From Nemorincola caseinilytica (GTDB lineage Bacteria; Bacteroidota; Bacteroidia; Chitinophagales; Chitinophagaceae), in assembly GCF_039540515.1 (NCBI RefSeq), contig NZ_BAABFA010000024.1, positions 186,001-250,000 on the forward strand: a stretch of DNA of 64,000 nt, given 5' to 3'. Below the pieces are notes generated by a model. That model did no database searches and was not told where the DNA came from. It saw only the letters and a program-made list of their open reading frames with translations. The translations under genes were made by a program, and so were the position numbers. Below, in pieces: positions 51,335 to 58,786 of the stretch. Each line of letters starts with the position of its first letter. The first letter of the stretch is position 1.

Positions 51335-51368
51335 CTCCCCTTGGGGGAGCCTGCCTGCCGCAGGCAGG
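51335..51368. repeat. Double-hairpin repeat (CTCCCC and CCTGCCTG stems)
   Basis: Hairpin 1 has arms CTCCCC / GGGGAG around TTG (51335-51349). Hairpin 2 has arms CCTGCCTG / CAGGCAGG around CCG (51350-51368). It is followed by a GGGAGGGAC and T run. Elements with this text recur between genes in Bacteroidota genomes, from memory. It lies after hemL and ahead of the SGNH-like gene, and the T run may make it the hemL terminator. Confidence 0.7.
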
Positions 51369-51402
51369 GTCGGGAGGGACTTTTTTATGTACTTTCATTG
51401 CC

Positions 51403-52326
51403 ATGTACGGCAAGGCCATATGGAAGGTAATGTTATTTGTAAGCCCTGTATTGGCGCTGCTCATAGCTGCCGAGGTGTATTGCCGTACTCACATTGCGGC
51501 TGTCACCCGCATGGCATATGTGCAAAAGCATGCTGCCACTATAGAGATCCTCATCCTCGGCGATTCGCACGCCCAGGATGCTATAGACCCCGCAGCCCTA
51601 GGCAACCCTGCTGCCACACTGGCCCTTGGCGGCCAGCCGCTGCATGTCGATCAGTTGTTGCTATTGCGGGTCATAGGCAAGTTGCCCCGCCTGCGTACTG
51701 TGGTCATAGAGGTATCGCCCCACCGTTTCTATTACGATCTTCAGCCAGATAGCTGGAACACTAACATGTACCATGCCCTATATGGTATAGACTATATGTC
51801 GCCCGGGGCTGCGCTGGCGCATCATTCCCTGGTAGCGGCCGATACCCGCCAGTGTTTGATGCTGTTCTTTCACTCCTTCGCCGGCCATGGTCTGCCTGCG
51901 TCTATCTCTCGTTTAGGTTTTATGTGGGTCGATACCGGTACACGATTTTCCCATCTGCATTACGATACTGCCCGCATAGATACCTCCTTTCACATGAAGC
52001 ATACTTTCCGTGCCGCCGATGGCCCCGCGATCAACCTGCAAAGGTTGCAGGGGATCATAGAATTGTGCCAGGGCAGGGGAGTAAATATTGTATTGGTCTG
52101 TGCCCCTGTATACCGTACCTATCTGCGGCAGCTACCGCCATCTGCCCGTGCCCGGGTGTCGCGCGCCCTTAGCGATATGGCTGCAAAATACCATCTACGC
52201 TACATCGACCATCTCACCGATACCACCTATGCCGTCCACCACTTTCGCGATGATGACCACCTCAATGCCACCGGTGCGGCCCGTTTCACTGCCATGCTGC
52301 GAGAGGAAATGGAGCTTAATAGATAA
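51403..52326 (+). CDS. Membrane-anchored SGNH-hydrolase-like protein
   Basis: 307 residues with an N-terminal membrane helix (VMLFVSPVLALLIAAEVYC). Block I is ILILGDSHAQDAIDP, with the GDSH serine, and the C-terminal block is HHFRDDDHLNATGAARFT (the Asp-x-x-His pair: DDDH). The middle has a typical INIVLVCAPVY-type strand (GVNIVLVCAPVYRTYLRQLPP). This is the layout of membrane-anchored SGNH proteins that act on acylated surface glycans or are inactive relatives (DUF1574-like). The substrate is unknown. It follows hemL and precedes rlmB, with a hairpin terminator after its stop. Confidence 0.68.
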   Translation: MYGKAIWKVMLFVSPVLALLIAAEVYCRTHIAAVTRMAYVQKHAATIEILILGDSHAQDAIDPAALGNPAATLALGGQPLHVDQLLLLRVIGKLPRLRTVVIEVSPHRFYYDLQPDSWNTNMYHALYGIDYMSPGAALAHHSLVAADTRQCLMLFFHSFAGHGLPASISRLGFMWVDTGTRFSHLHYDTARIDTSFHMKHTFRAADGPAINLQRLQGIIELCQGRGVNIVLVCAPVYRTYLRQLPPSARARVSRALSDMAAKYHLRYIDHLTDTTYAVHHFRDDDHLNATGAARFTAMLREEMELNR

Positions 52327-52337
52327 CACGAACATCC

Positions 52338-52368
52338 CACCTCCACTCCGGGAGAGGTCTCGTTTTTT
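52338..52368 (+). terminator. Terminator after the SGNH-like gene
   Basis: A short stem (ACCTC / GAGGT) followed by a TCTCG tail and a run of seven T, about 15 bases past the stop at 52326. Confidence 0.6.
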
Positions 52369-52385
52369 TATCGTACGTTTACAGC

Positions 52386-53138
52386 ATGAGACCCCGCCAG
52401 CCCTCATTGCCCCTGCTTGCAGGCCGCAAACCTGTTATGGAAGCCCTAGAGCAGGGCGTGGCCATAGAAAAGATATTCCTGCTGCGCACCGCTACCGGGC
52501 CCGAGATAGGTGTGATCAAACAAAAGGCCCGCGACCTCAATATCCCCATCAGCCAGGTACCTGCCGAAAAACTCGATGGCCTCACCCGCATTCAGCACCA
52601 GGGCGTGGTGGCATGGGGTTCGCTGCTGCATTATGTCGATCTGCAGGCGGGTATATCGCATGTGGTAGAAAAGGGCGAAACACCTCTTTTTCTCCTGCTG
52701 GATGGTGTTACCGATGTGCGCAATGTAGGGGCCATAGCCCGCAGCGCCCTCTGTTGCGGGGCGCAGGCGCTCATACTGCCCACCTCGCATGCCGCCTCCC
52801 TTACCGAGGAGGCCATCAAGACATCTGCCGGTGCCCTGCGCAAGATATTGCTCTGCCGCACACCCTCGGTACAGCAAGCCATGGACGTCCTGAAGCTCAA
52901 TGGTATCCAGATACTCGGCACACAAATGAAGGGCAGTGTACCCGTATACGAGAGCGACCTCACCATTCCTAGCGTCGTAGTAATGGGTGCAGAAGATACC
53001 GGTATCAGCAAAGAGGTCCTCAAACGTGCCGATCAGCTCATACGCATCCCCATGGCCGCCAGCTTCGATTCCCTAAATGTGTCTGTAGCAGCCGGCATGG
53101 TATTGTATGAGGCTATGAGGCAGAGGCTGCTTTCCTAA
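52386..53138 (+). CDS. rlmB: 23S rRNA (guanosine-2'-O)-methyltransferase RlmB
   Basis: A 250-residue SpoU-family methyltransferase. The N-terminal L30e-like part has LLAGRKPVMEALEQGVAIEKIFLL and LTRIQHQGVVAW. The SPOUT domain shows the three family motifs: LLLDGVTDVRNVGAIARSALCCGAQALIL, VVMGAEDTGISKEVLKRADQLIRIPM and SLNVSVAAGMVLYEAMRQR. RlmB methylates G2251 of 23S rRNA; related SpoU enzymes modify tRNA, so the target is probable. It converges with the lipocalin gene, with a pair of hairpins between. Confidence 0.88.
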   Translation: MRPRQPSLPLLAGRKPVMEALEQGVAIEKIFLLRTATGPEIGVIKQKARDLNIPISQVPAEKLDGLTRIQHQGVVAWGSLLHYVDLQAGISHVVEKGETPLFLLLDGVTDVRNVGAIARSALCCGAQALILPTSHAASLTEEAIKTSAGALRKILLCRTPSVQQAMDVLKLNGIQILGTQMKGSVPVYESDLTIPSVVVMGAEDTGISKEVLKRADQLIRIPMAASFDSLNVSVAAGMVLYEAMRQRLLS

Positions 53139-53179
53139 AGCAAAAAGGAAAAATCAAAAAGAAAAACAGCTTTACTCTT

Positions 53180-53222
53180 CCTCGTCTGCGACGAGGATGT
53201 AACGGATGTGCGTGCAACGCAC
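53180..53222. repeat. Tandem hairpin pair between rlmB and the lipocalin gene
   Basis: Hairpin 1: CCTCGTC / GACGAGG around TGC (53180-53196). Hairpin 2: GTGCGT / ACGCAC around GCA (53208-53222). Both are perfect with 3-base loops and are separated by 11 bases. This two-hairpin format with an 11-base spacer resembles the REP-like elements next to the RAYT at 47.8 kb, although the stems differ. Confidence 0.7.
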
Positions 53223-53248
53223 GGTCGTCTAAAGAAAGTATAAGCCGA

Positions 53249-53776
53249 TCACTTGCACACCTGGTCCGTCCTGCGCAGTTTTTCCAGGTCGAAGCCCTTC
53301 TTTTCCAGCCGTGCCAGTATGGCCTGGTAGGTATCGGTGCTCATTTGTGGCGAGCGCGATAATATCCATAGATATTTTTTGTTCGGGTGGCTCACTACCG
53401 CATAGCTATAGTTGTCTGCCAGGTCTATTATCCAGTACTTGCCGCTGAATGGCCAGCGGAAACGCACTTTTAGCTTGGCATTACCGCTATTCTTCTGTAT
53501 AAAGGCCTTTCCCCACGCTTCCTTTACCTTGCCGTTCGGCCCATCTTTGCGGCACCGGTTGTGTACTATCACATAGCCCCTGTCGCACAGCTCATACTCT
53601 GCCGTGGTACAGTGGCATCCCTTCTGGAACCGCTGCGGGAAGGATGCTATCTCGTACCACTTACCCGCATACTTGTTCACATCTACCGATGGTACCGTTC
53701 GTAAAGGCTGTGCATCACATACAAATGCCATTGAGGCCAACAGGAAGGCCCATACTATAGCTGCATACCGTATCAT
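53249..53776 (-). CDS. blc: Bacterial lipocalin
   Basis: A 175-residue protein with a signal peptide (MIRYAAIVWAFLLASMAFVCDAQP). The lipocalin signature is GKWYEIASFPQRFQKGCHCTTAEYEL. Later strands include VKEAWGKAFIQKNSGNAKLKVRFRWPFSGKYWIIDLADNYSYAVVSHPNKKYLWILSRSP, as in Blc. No lipobox cysteine is evident in the signal, so it is probably secreted or periplasmic. Bacterial lipocalins bind fatty acids or lysophospholipids in the envelope under stress. Confidence 0.92.
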   Translation of the reverse strand: MIRYAAIVWAFLLASMAFVCDAQPLRTVPSVDVNKYAGKWYEIASFPQRFQKGCHCTTAEYELCDRGYVIVHNRCRKDGPNGKVKEAWGKAFIQKNSGNAKLKVRFRWPFSGKYWIIDLADNYSYAVVSHPNKKYLWILSRSPQMSTDTYQAILARLEKKGFDLEKLRRTDQVCK

Positions 53777-53923
53777 AGCTGCATATTTTGGTCTGCTGTA
53801 AAGTTCTTATGCCTTACATGCAAGACCACTACATGTTTGCAGCTTTACCTTGCATATTTGCCACATGATGGACATATAGGGTCATGGCCATCTTCCCATC
53901 CTTTGCATCAGGGTTCAGAACAA

Positions 53924-54580
53924 TTATTTGAAAAGATACACCATCCGCAGTGTCCACATATTATTGAACTGCTGGCTCCGCCCATAGTTCACAGGCACCT
54001 TGTTGCGGATAGACAGCAGCGAGTACTGGAACCGCATATTGAAGAAAAGGCCCTTCCAGCAGTGCAGGCTGCCGCCTACCAGCATGTTCAGGTCGGTCTT
54101 GTTCACGGGGTAGTCGTCCAGGTTCACCAGCGGCTGTGCCGGGCTGAATTCTATGTTCTCTCGTTTAGTACCTATATAAGACAGCGAGAACCCACCCCCG
54201 AAGTGGTGCATATGCCTGTCGAAGTAGTTGATCATAAACGGCACCTCGGCATAGTTCAGCGTTATGCGGTAGTTGGTTATATACAGCCCCGGCGCTACGG
54301 TATAGGGCATCCCCTTCGATCGTGCGCCCTTCTGTGTGTACAGTACTTCCAGGCTGCCCTTCACATGCTCGGGGTCCATATTGAAGTACACTATACCACC
54401 TACGTTCAGGCCTGCCTTAGAGTAGCCTGCAAAGTTGTCGCCATCCACCTGCGAGAAGTTTACACCCGTTACCAGCCCACCATGAAAGGTCAGGTACTCA
54501 TCGAAGATGTTATCCTGCGCCAGGGTGCGCATAGGTGCGGCCAGCACCAGCAGTGTGCATACGGTAAGTATACGGCACAT
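53924..54580 (-). CDS. Outer-membrane beta-barrel protein (PorT-like), paralogue 1
   Basis: About 218 residues from MCRILTVCTLLVLAAPMRTLAQ, a good signal peptide. The mature part has LTFHGGLVTGVNFSQVDGDNFAGYSKAGLNVGGIVYFNMD, SLEVLYTQKGARSKG, YAEVPFMINYFDRHMHHFGGGFSLSYIG and ends in MWTLRMVYLFK with a terminal aromatic. This is the outer-membrane barrel layout of the PorT family (signal peptide, then Gly/Tyr-rich strands). Longer starts at 54598 or 54637 are possible. It lies directly downstream of a clear paralogue with the same order of motifs. Confidence 0.75.
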   Translation of the reverse strand: MCRILTVCTLLVLAAPMRTLAQDNIFDEYLTFHGGLVTGVNFSQVDGDNFAGYSKAGLNVGGIVYFNMDPEHVKGSLEVLYTQKGARSKGMPYTVAPGLYITNYRITLNYAEVPFMINYFDRHMHHFGGGFSLSYIGTKRENIEFSPAQPLVNLDDYPVNKTDLNMLVGGSLHCWKGLFFNMRFQYSLLSIRNKVPVNYGRSQQFNNMWTLRMVYLFK

Positions 54581-54655
54581 ATATCTCTTGCCGGCCATAG
54601 CCCGATCTTTATAGAACTGCCCGTACTGTCTATACATATCGCTAAGTTACAGGTA

Positions 54656-55345
54656 CTACAAGAATATATACATCACCCGCACCGTCCACAGATTATTGTA
54701 TTGCTTCTGCGCGCGCGCCACCTCAGGCGGCGATACCGTACGCATGGGCGACAACCCATACTGGAACCGCACATTGAAGAACAGCCCCTTCCACACATGC
54801 ATCTGCGCACTGGCCAGCAGGCTGTATTCGCTCATTTTGAAGGGGTATTTCGTTACATCTACCATGTTGGCGGGGTATGTATCGGCCTTCTCCACTATGT
54901 TCAGCGCCCTGCTGTATGCTGCTCCCACCCCGAAATGGCTCTTATGCTTGTCGAAATAGTTGAACATCACGGGTATCTCTACATAGGGTGCATTTATATT
55001 GTACTTCACCAGCAGGGTAGCGCTGTCGGTAGGCAAAAAACGGGCCCCGTTGTCCTTGGCCCCCTTCTGGGTATACAGCAGCTCAAAGCTTACCGCCATA
55101 GACCTGTATACGCGTACATAGCCTATACCGCCTATGTTCAGCCCCTTTTTGTAGTAGCCCGCATAGGCGTCGCCATCTACCTGGCAGAAATTGGCCCCTA
55201 TCACACCTCCTACCGATATCACGCGTATCCTGTCGGTATACACATCGGCATCCTCGCTTATCTGGGCATAGGAACGGCTGCAAAAAAACATTAATAACAC
55301 AACAATGATGGCTGGAAATGCTCCGAATTCTCTACTTTTATTCAT
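54656..55345 (-). CDS. Outer-membrane beta-barrel protein (PorT-like), paralogue 2
   Basis: 229 residues from MNKSREFGAFPAIIVVLLMFFCSRSYAQ, a signal peptide. It shares the motif order with its downstream neighbour: GGVIGANFCQVDGDAYAGYYKKGLNIGGIGYV, SFELLYTQKGAKDNG, YVEIPVMFNYFDKHKSHFGVGAAYSRAL, and a final LWTVRVMYIFL. The pair is therefore a tandem duplication that has diverged. The ATG at 55345 is chosen because the longer frame adds no signal. It is divergent from the small conserved gene at 55362, only 16 bases away, so their promoters overlap coding sequence. Confidence 0.75.
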   Translation of the reverse strand: MNKSREFGAFPAIIVVLLMFFCSRSYAQISEDADVYTDRIRVISVGGVIGANFCQVDGDAYAGYYKKGLNIGGIGYVRVYRSMAVSFELLYTQKGAKDNGARFLPTDSATLLVKYNINAPYVEIPVMFNYFDKHKSHFGVGAAYSRALNIVEKADTYPANMVDVTKYPFKMSEYSLLASAQMHVWKGLFFNVRFQYGLSPMRTVSPPEVARAQKQYNNLWTVRVMYIFL

Positions 55346-55361
55346 TGAAACAGCCAGGCTA

Positions 55362-55670
55362 ATGAGCTTCAAATATACACCAAACACACTGAAGAAACTG
55401 GAAGAGCTTTTCGAGGAGACAGGCTATATGATACGGTACGAAAAAGGCAATTTCAACAGCGGGTATTGCATACTGGAGGAGCGCAGGGTGGTGGTCATAA
55501 ACAAGTTCTTCAATGTAGAGGGCCGCATAAATGCCCTTATAGAGATACTGCACAATATCACCGTGAACGAAGAGGCCCTCAGCAGCGAAACGCTGAAATG
55601 GTACAAACAGCTGAATGTAGCCCCACCGGGTGGCAACGACCAGCCGGTACAAACCAAAATGGACATATAG
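55362..55670 (+). CDS. Small conserved protein upstream of a PhnP-like phosphodiesterase
   Basis: A 102-residue acidic/basic mixed protein starting MSFKYTPNTLKKLEELFEE. It continues with TGYMIRYEKGNFNSGYCILEERRVVVINKFFNVEGRINALIEIL. The sequence reads as a conserved Bacteroidota protein of unknown function, with no enzymatic motif. The metallo-hydrolase gene starts two bases after its stop codon, so the pair is almost certainly co-transcribed and translationally coupled. That suggests a shared role (inference). Confidence 0.68.
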   Translation: MSFKYTPNTLKKLEELFEETGYMIRYEKGNFNSGYCILEERRVVVINKFFNVEGRINALIEILHNITVNEEALSSETLKWYKQLNVAPPGGNDQPVQTKMDI

Positions 55671-55672
55671 CT

Positions 55673-56437
55673 GTGAAAGTCACCTTCCTCGGTACCGGCA
55701 CATCACAGGGTGTTCCCTTCATAGGGTGCCCCTGCCCTGTATGCAATTCTGCCGATGCCCGCGATACCCGCCTGCGCAGCGCTATATGGATAGATGCGCC
55801 CGGGGCCAGCATAGTTATAGACAGCGGCCCCGATTTTCGCTACCAGATGCTGCGTGCCGGTGTGCGCAGGCTCGATGCCATTGTGTTCACCCACGGCCAC
55901 AAAGACCATATAGCCGGGCTGGACGATATTCGCCCCTACAACTTCTTTCAGAAGAACGCCATAGGCGTATATGCCACCGAAGAGACGCAGGAGGCCCTGC
56001 GCCGCGAGTTCCGCTACATTTTTGCCGAGGTGTCCTATCCCGGCATACCGCAGATAGATATGCATACCATATCGCCCACAGAGCCTTTCAGCATCAATGG
56101 CCTGCATATCACTCCCATACGGGTGAAGCATTATCACCTTGAGGTATTGGGATTCCGCATAGGCAAGTTCACCTACATCACCGATGCCAACTATATAGCG
56201 CCCGAGGAGATGGAAAAGATAAAGGGCAGCGATACCCTGGTGCTCAATGCCCTCAGGCATGAGGCACACATATCCCACTATACACTATCGCAGGCCATAG
56301 AGGTGGCCCGGCAGGCGGGTGTGCCCAATGTTTACTTCACACACATCAGTCACCAGCTGGGCCTGCATTCCGATGTGGAAAATACCCTGCCTGCAGGTAT
56401 GCACCTGGCATATGATGGCCTCTCGCTGAAGTTTTAA
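55673..56437 (+). CDS. PhnP-like metallo-beta-lactamase-fold phosphodiesterase
   Basis: A 254-residue protein with a GTG start at 55673, two bases after the previous stop. It begins KVTFLGTGTSQGVPFIGCPCPVCNS, with metal-site cysteines as in PhnP. The MBL metal-binding motif is VFTHGHKDHIAGLDD, and further ligands appear in THISHQLGLH. It ends MHLAYDGLSLKF. PhnP hydrolyses 5-phosphoribosyl 1,2-cyclic phosphate in phosphonate metabolism. Homologues elsewhere act on other cyclic phosphates, including 2',3'-cyclic nucleotides. No phn genes lie nearby, so the substrate is uncertain. Confidence 0.85.
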   Translation: MKVTFLGTGTSQGVPFIGCPCPVCNSADARDTRLRSAIWIDAPGASIVIDSGPDFRYQMLRAGVRRLDAIVFTHGHKDHIAGLDDIRPYNFFQKNAIGVYATEETQEALRREFRYIFAEVSYPGIPQIDMHTISPTEPFSINGLHITPIRVKHYHLEVLGFRIGKFTYITDANYIAPEEMEKIKGSDTLVLNALRHEAHISHYTLSQAIEVARQAGVPNVYFTHISHQLGLHSDVENTLPAGMHLAYDGLSLKF

Positions 56438-56483
56438 TGCATAAGATCTGTTATCTTAGCTATATCACTGGTACCCCTTGCCT

Positions 56484-56945
56484 ATGATGATAAATATTGC
56501 TACCCGGCTTCTGGGCGCCGATAAAAAGGCTGTGCTGGACCTTTGGAACAACGAATACCCGGCCATACTGGCTTATGCCGATATCGCTGCTTTCGATGCG
56601 TATATGGATGCCCTGGCCGATAAGCTGCATTACCTGCTCATAAGCGCTACAGGAGCGGTGCTGGGATGGGCCATGACGTTCACAAGAGATGAGGAGAAAT
56701 GGTTCGCCATCATCATAGATCACAGTATGCATGGCCGTGGGTACGGCACCCGTATGCTAGATAGGCTGAAGGATACAGAGCTATCGCTGAACGGCTGGGT
56801 ATCGGTCCTCGATACATACAAAAAACTAAATGGCACACCCTATATATCGCCACTGGGCTTCTACCTCAGGAACGGGTTCGCCCTCACCGGGCATACGCTC
56901 GATACCGGTCAGCTATCGGCCGCGAAGATATGCTGGCAGAGATAG
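56484..56945 (+). CDS. GNAT-family acetyltransferase
   Basis: About 153 residues from the ATG at 56484 (or the adjacent ATG at 56487). The acetyl-CoA-binding region reads WFAIIIDHSMHGRGYGTRMLDRLK, with the R/Q-x-x-G-x-G/A pattern. An ISPLGFYLRNGFAL end follows, as in many GNAT proteins. The substrate is unknown; it could acetylate a small amine, a protein N-terminus or an antibiotic. A TTG six bases upstream is in frame but unlikely as the start. A second GNAT gene follows on the same strand. Confidence 0.78.
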   Translation: MMINIATRLLGADKKAVLDLWNNEYPAILAYADIAAFDAYMDALADKLHYLLISATGAVLGWAMTFTRDEEKWFAIIIDHSMHGRGYGTRMLDRLKDTELSLNGWVSVLDTYKKLNGTPYISPLGFYLRNGFALTGHTLDTGQLSAAKICWQR

Positions 56946-57003
56946 AACGGCGATCGCACAACAAATAACAGGCCACCGGCGTTTAAAAGGTCTATTCCCG
57001 TAT

Positions 57004-57483
57004 ATGGATAACATAGAGTATCACCTGGCCACCGAGGCCGATGTAGACATCATACTGCGATACCGCATAAAATTTGGCGAGGAACTGGCGAGTACACAGG
57101 TAGCGGCCGATGAGGCCACACTTCGCGAAAGCCTCACAGAGTACTTCGCGCGCGAGGTGAACAGGAATTATATATGCTGGTACGCTACGCACGAGGGTGT
57201 AGTGGTATCTATCGCAGGCCTGGTGGTAAGGGTAGGGCCGGGCAATATAAAGAACCCATCGGGCCGGTGGGGATATGTGATGAATGTATACACCCTGCCT
57301 CAGTACCGTGGGCGTGGCCTGTCATCTGCCATTATGGACAGGCTGCTGGCCACGGGTGTAGAACGCGGTATCACTGCGTTCGAGCTGCACTCCACGCCTG
57401 CAGGAGAACCCGTATACATAAAGGCAGGCTTCAAATTGCACAACGAGCCTACCTACCGCAAGTTCATTACGCATACCCGATAA
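57004..57483 (+). CDS. GNAT-family acetyltransferase
   Basis: A 159-residue protein from MDNIEYHLATEADVDIILRYR. The cofactor motif is YVMNVYTLPQYRGRGLSSAIMDRLL, with the R-G-R-G-x-x pyrophosphate loop, followed by FELHSTPAGEPVYIKAGFKLHNEPTYRKF. This subfamily is widespread in Bacteroidota and its substrates are not known. It lies 58 bases after the preceding GNAT gene. A hairpin with C/T-rich flanks between this gene and the next convergent gene serves as a shared terminator. Confidence 0.82.
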   Translation: MDNIEYHLATEADVDIILRYRIKFGEELASTQVAADEATLRESLTEYFAREVNRNYICWYATHEGVVVSIAGLVVRVGPGNIKNPSGRWGYVMNVYTLPQYRGRGLSSAIMDRLLATGVERGITAFELHSTPAGEPVYIKAGFKLHNEPTYRKFITHTR

Positions 57484-57490
57484 CGAAAAA

Positions 57491-57508
57491 AGGCCGGTCT
57501 CCCGGCCT
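57491..57508. terminator. Bidirectional terminator between convergent genes
   Basis: Arms AGGCCGG (57491-57497) and CCGGCCT (57502-57508) around TCTC, flanked by an A run on the left and pyrimidines on the right. It lies between the GNAT stop at 57483 and the convergent gene ending at 57549. Confidence 0.8.
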
Positions 57509-57548
57509 CCTTCTTACCTGCTAAAGTGGTATATCTCCCGTCAGGATA

Positions 57549-58529
57549 TCATTTACTGCAGTCAAGGTCGTACTGACCGCCTATAGAATTGTAGTAGAGC
57601 GCATTCTGAAAGTTGGTGCCATCGTGGTTCTGCACAAATGACATCTCCAGGTAGCCGCAGTGGCCGTCGGGCCATATGGCGTATACATTGCCGCGTATCA
57701 CACGGTTCAGCACTACACCGGTAAGCTCGTTCCTCCGCACATCCCAGTCCTCCGACGATATCTTCACCTTCATCGGTTTTTCTTTCCAGTGTTCGTCGGT
57801 GGCTTTTTTCTGGGCCGCTTTCAGCATTTTGGCTTCCAGCTCGGCATCTTTCATGCCTGCGGGCAGGTCCTCGAACGTTTTTCCCATTTTTGCGGTAGCG
57901 CCCTTGGCCTTTACCAGTGTAAAGGTGCCGGTGGCTATAGGATCTTTGGTAGACCGGCTCTGGTATGCGCCGCCATACATGTCTATGCGCACCTGGTGGC
58001 TGCCTTCGCTCATCGCGTTCAGCGCATCCGTTACTTCACGCACAGCGCCTCCGTCGGCGGCATTGGGTATTATGCGCGTTTGCCCGGTCGTTTGGTGGTT
58101 GCCTTTGTCTACAGGGTATTCGCTTTTATACACTACAGGGTATTTGTCGTTATATGGTTTGCCGTCTATACTCATTATGTAGTATGCCTCGGCCCAGCTG
58201 CCACCGCCGCCCATGGCGCTCGACTCGTTCTCATAAAAATACCCCTGGTCGAAAAGCAGGTACTTGTTCAGCCCCTTGGCCAGGTAGAAGCGCCCGTATA
58301 TGATGTCGCCCACATTGAACGTGCTTTTATACACACTCTCATTGTTCATATTACCTCGCGTTATCTTGTCGTTAGAGAAGAGGATCTTTCCTATGTTCTT
58401 CTTATGAACATCGCAGGTGATACCTTCATCAGGTTTGGCATCGGCTTTTTTTTGCTCGTCCTGTGCCATTGTAGAACTGGCAAATAACAGTGCTGCCGCA
58501 ACAAGAGAATAACTGATAGTTCTTTTCAT
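57549..58529 (-). CDS. Secreted protein of unknown function
   Basis: A 326-residue protein with a signal peptide (MKRTISYSLVAAALLFASSTMAQ) and an acidic/Lys-rich start to the mature part. There are strand-rich regions (GKILFSNDKITRGNMNNESVYKSTFNVGDIIYGRFYLAKGLNKYLLFDQGYFY; MKVKISSEDWDVRRNELTGVVLNRVIRGNVYAIWPDGHCGYLEMSFVQNHDG) and two Cys near the ends (ITCDVHKK, YDLDCSK). I do not recognise the fold, but the closing region resembles a small periplasmic domain with a disulfide. It follows the TonB-receptor-like gene on the same strand, separated by 257 bases, and ends at a strong terminator. Confidence 0.6.
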   Translation of the reverse strand: MKRTISYSLVAAALLFASSTMAQDEQKKADAKPDEGITCDVHKKNIGKILFSNDKITRGNMNNESVYKSTFNVGDIIYGRFYLAKGLNKYLLFDQGYFYENESSAMGGGGSWAEAYYIMSIDGKPYNDKYPVVYKSEYPVDKGNHQTTGQTRIIPNAADGGAVREVTDALNAMSEGSHQVRIDMYGGAYQSRSTKDPIATGTFTLVKAKGATAKMGKTFEDLPAGMKDAELEAKMLKAAQKKATDEHWKEKPMKVKISSEDWDVRRNELTGVVLNRVIRGNVYAIWPDGHCGYLEMSFVQNHDGTNFQNALYYNSIGGQYDLDCSK

Positions 58530-58786
58530 AAAAAGGTCATTTTTTTAGTTGTTCGCATGGCAAAGTAGCAGCAACACAATGGTACTTTTTCACGCTTCAG
58601 ACCCAATCTTGTATATAGTGTGTATTTCTTGGCTGTGGCCTGGCCACGGCACGGTTGCGTACAAAAGCTACACATGGCAGAGCCGCCATTTCATAGCCGA
58701 TCCAGGATGGCGCAGGAATGCTATGCCAGGCGGCAGGAGAGGTGTTAGAAGAAGACAGGAAGGGTAAAATAGAAAGGCTATCGTGT
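58530..58786. other. Intergenic region between the receptor-like and secreted-protein genes
   Basis: 257 bases without a gene. A palindrome GTGGCC-T-GGCCAC occurs at 58635-58647. No clear TAnnTTTG box is seen on the minus strand. Confidence 0.4.

Noticed and set aside
53837..55294. 485-residue plus-strand frame across the two barrel paralogues
   Set aside because: It is antisense to two genes with signal peptides and barrel motifs, and its sequence is His/Tyr/Gln-rich filler.
55466..55672. N-terminal extension of the PhnP-like protein back to 55466
   Set aside because: The upstream part overlaps the small conserved gene in another frame, while the family sequence starts exactly at the GTG at 55673.
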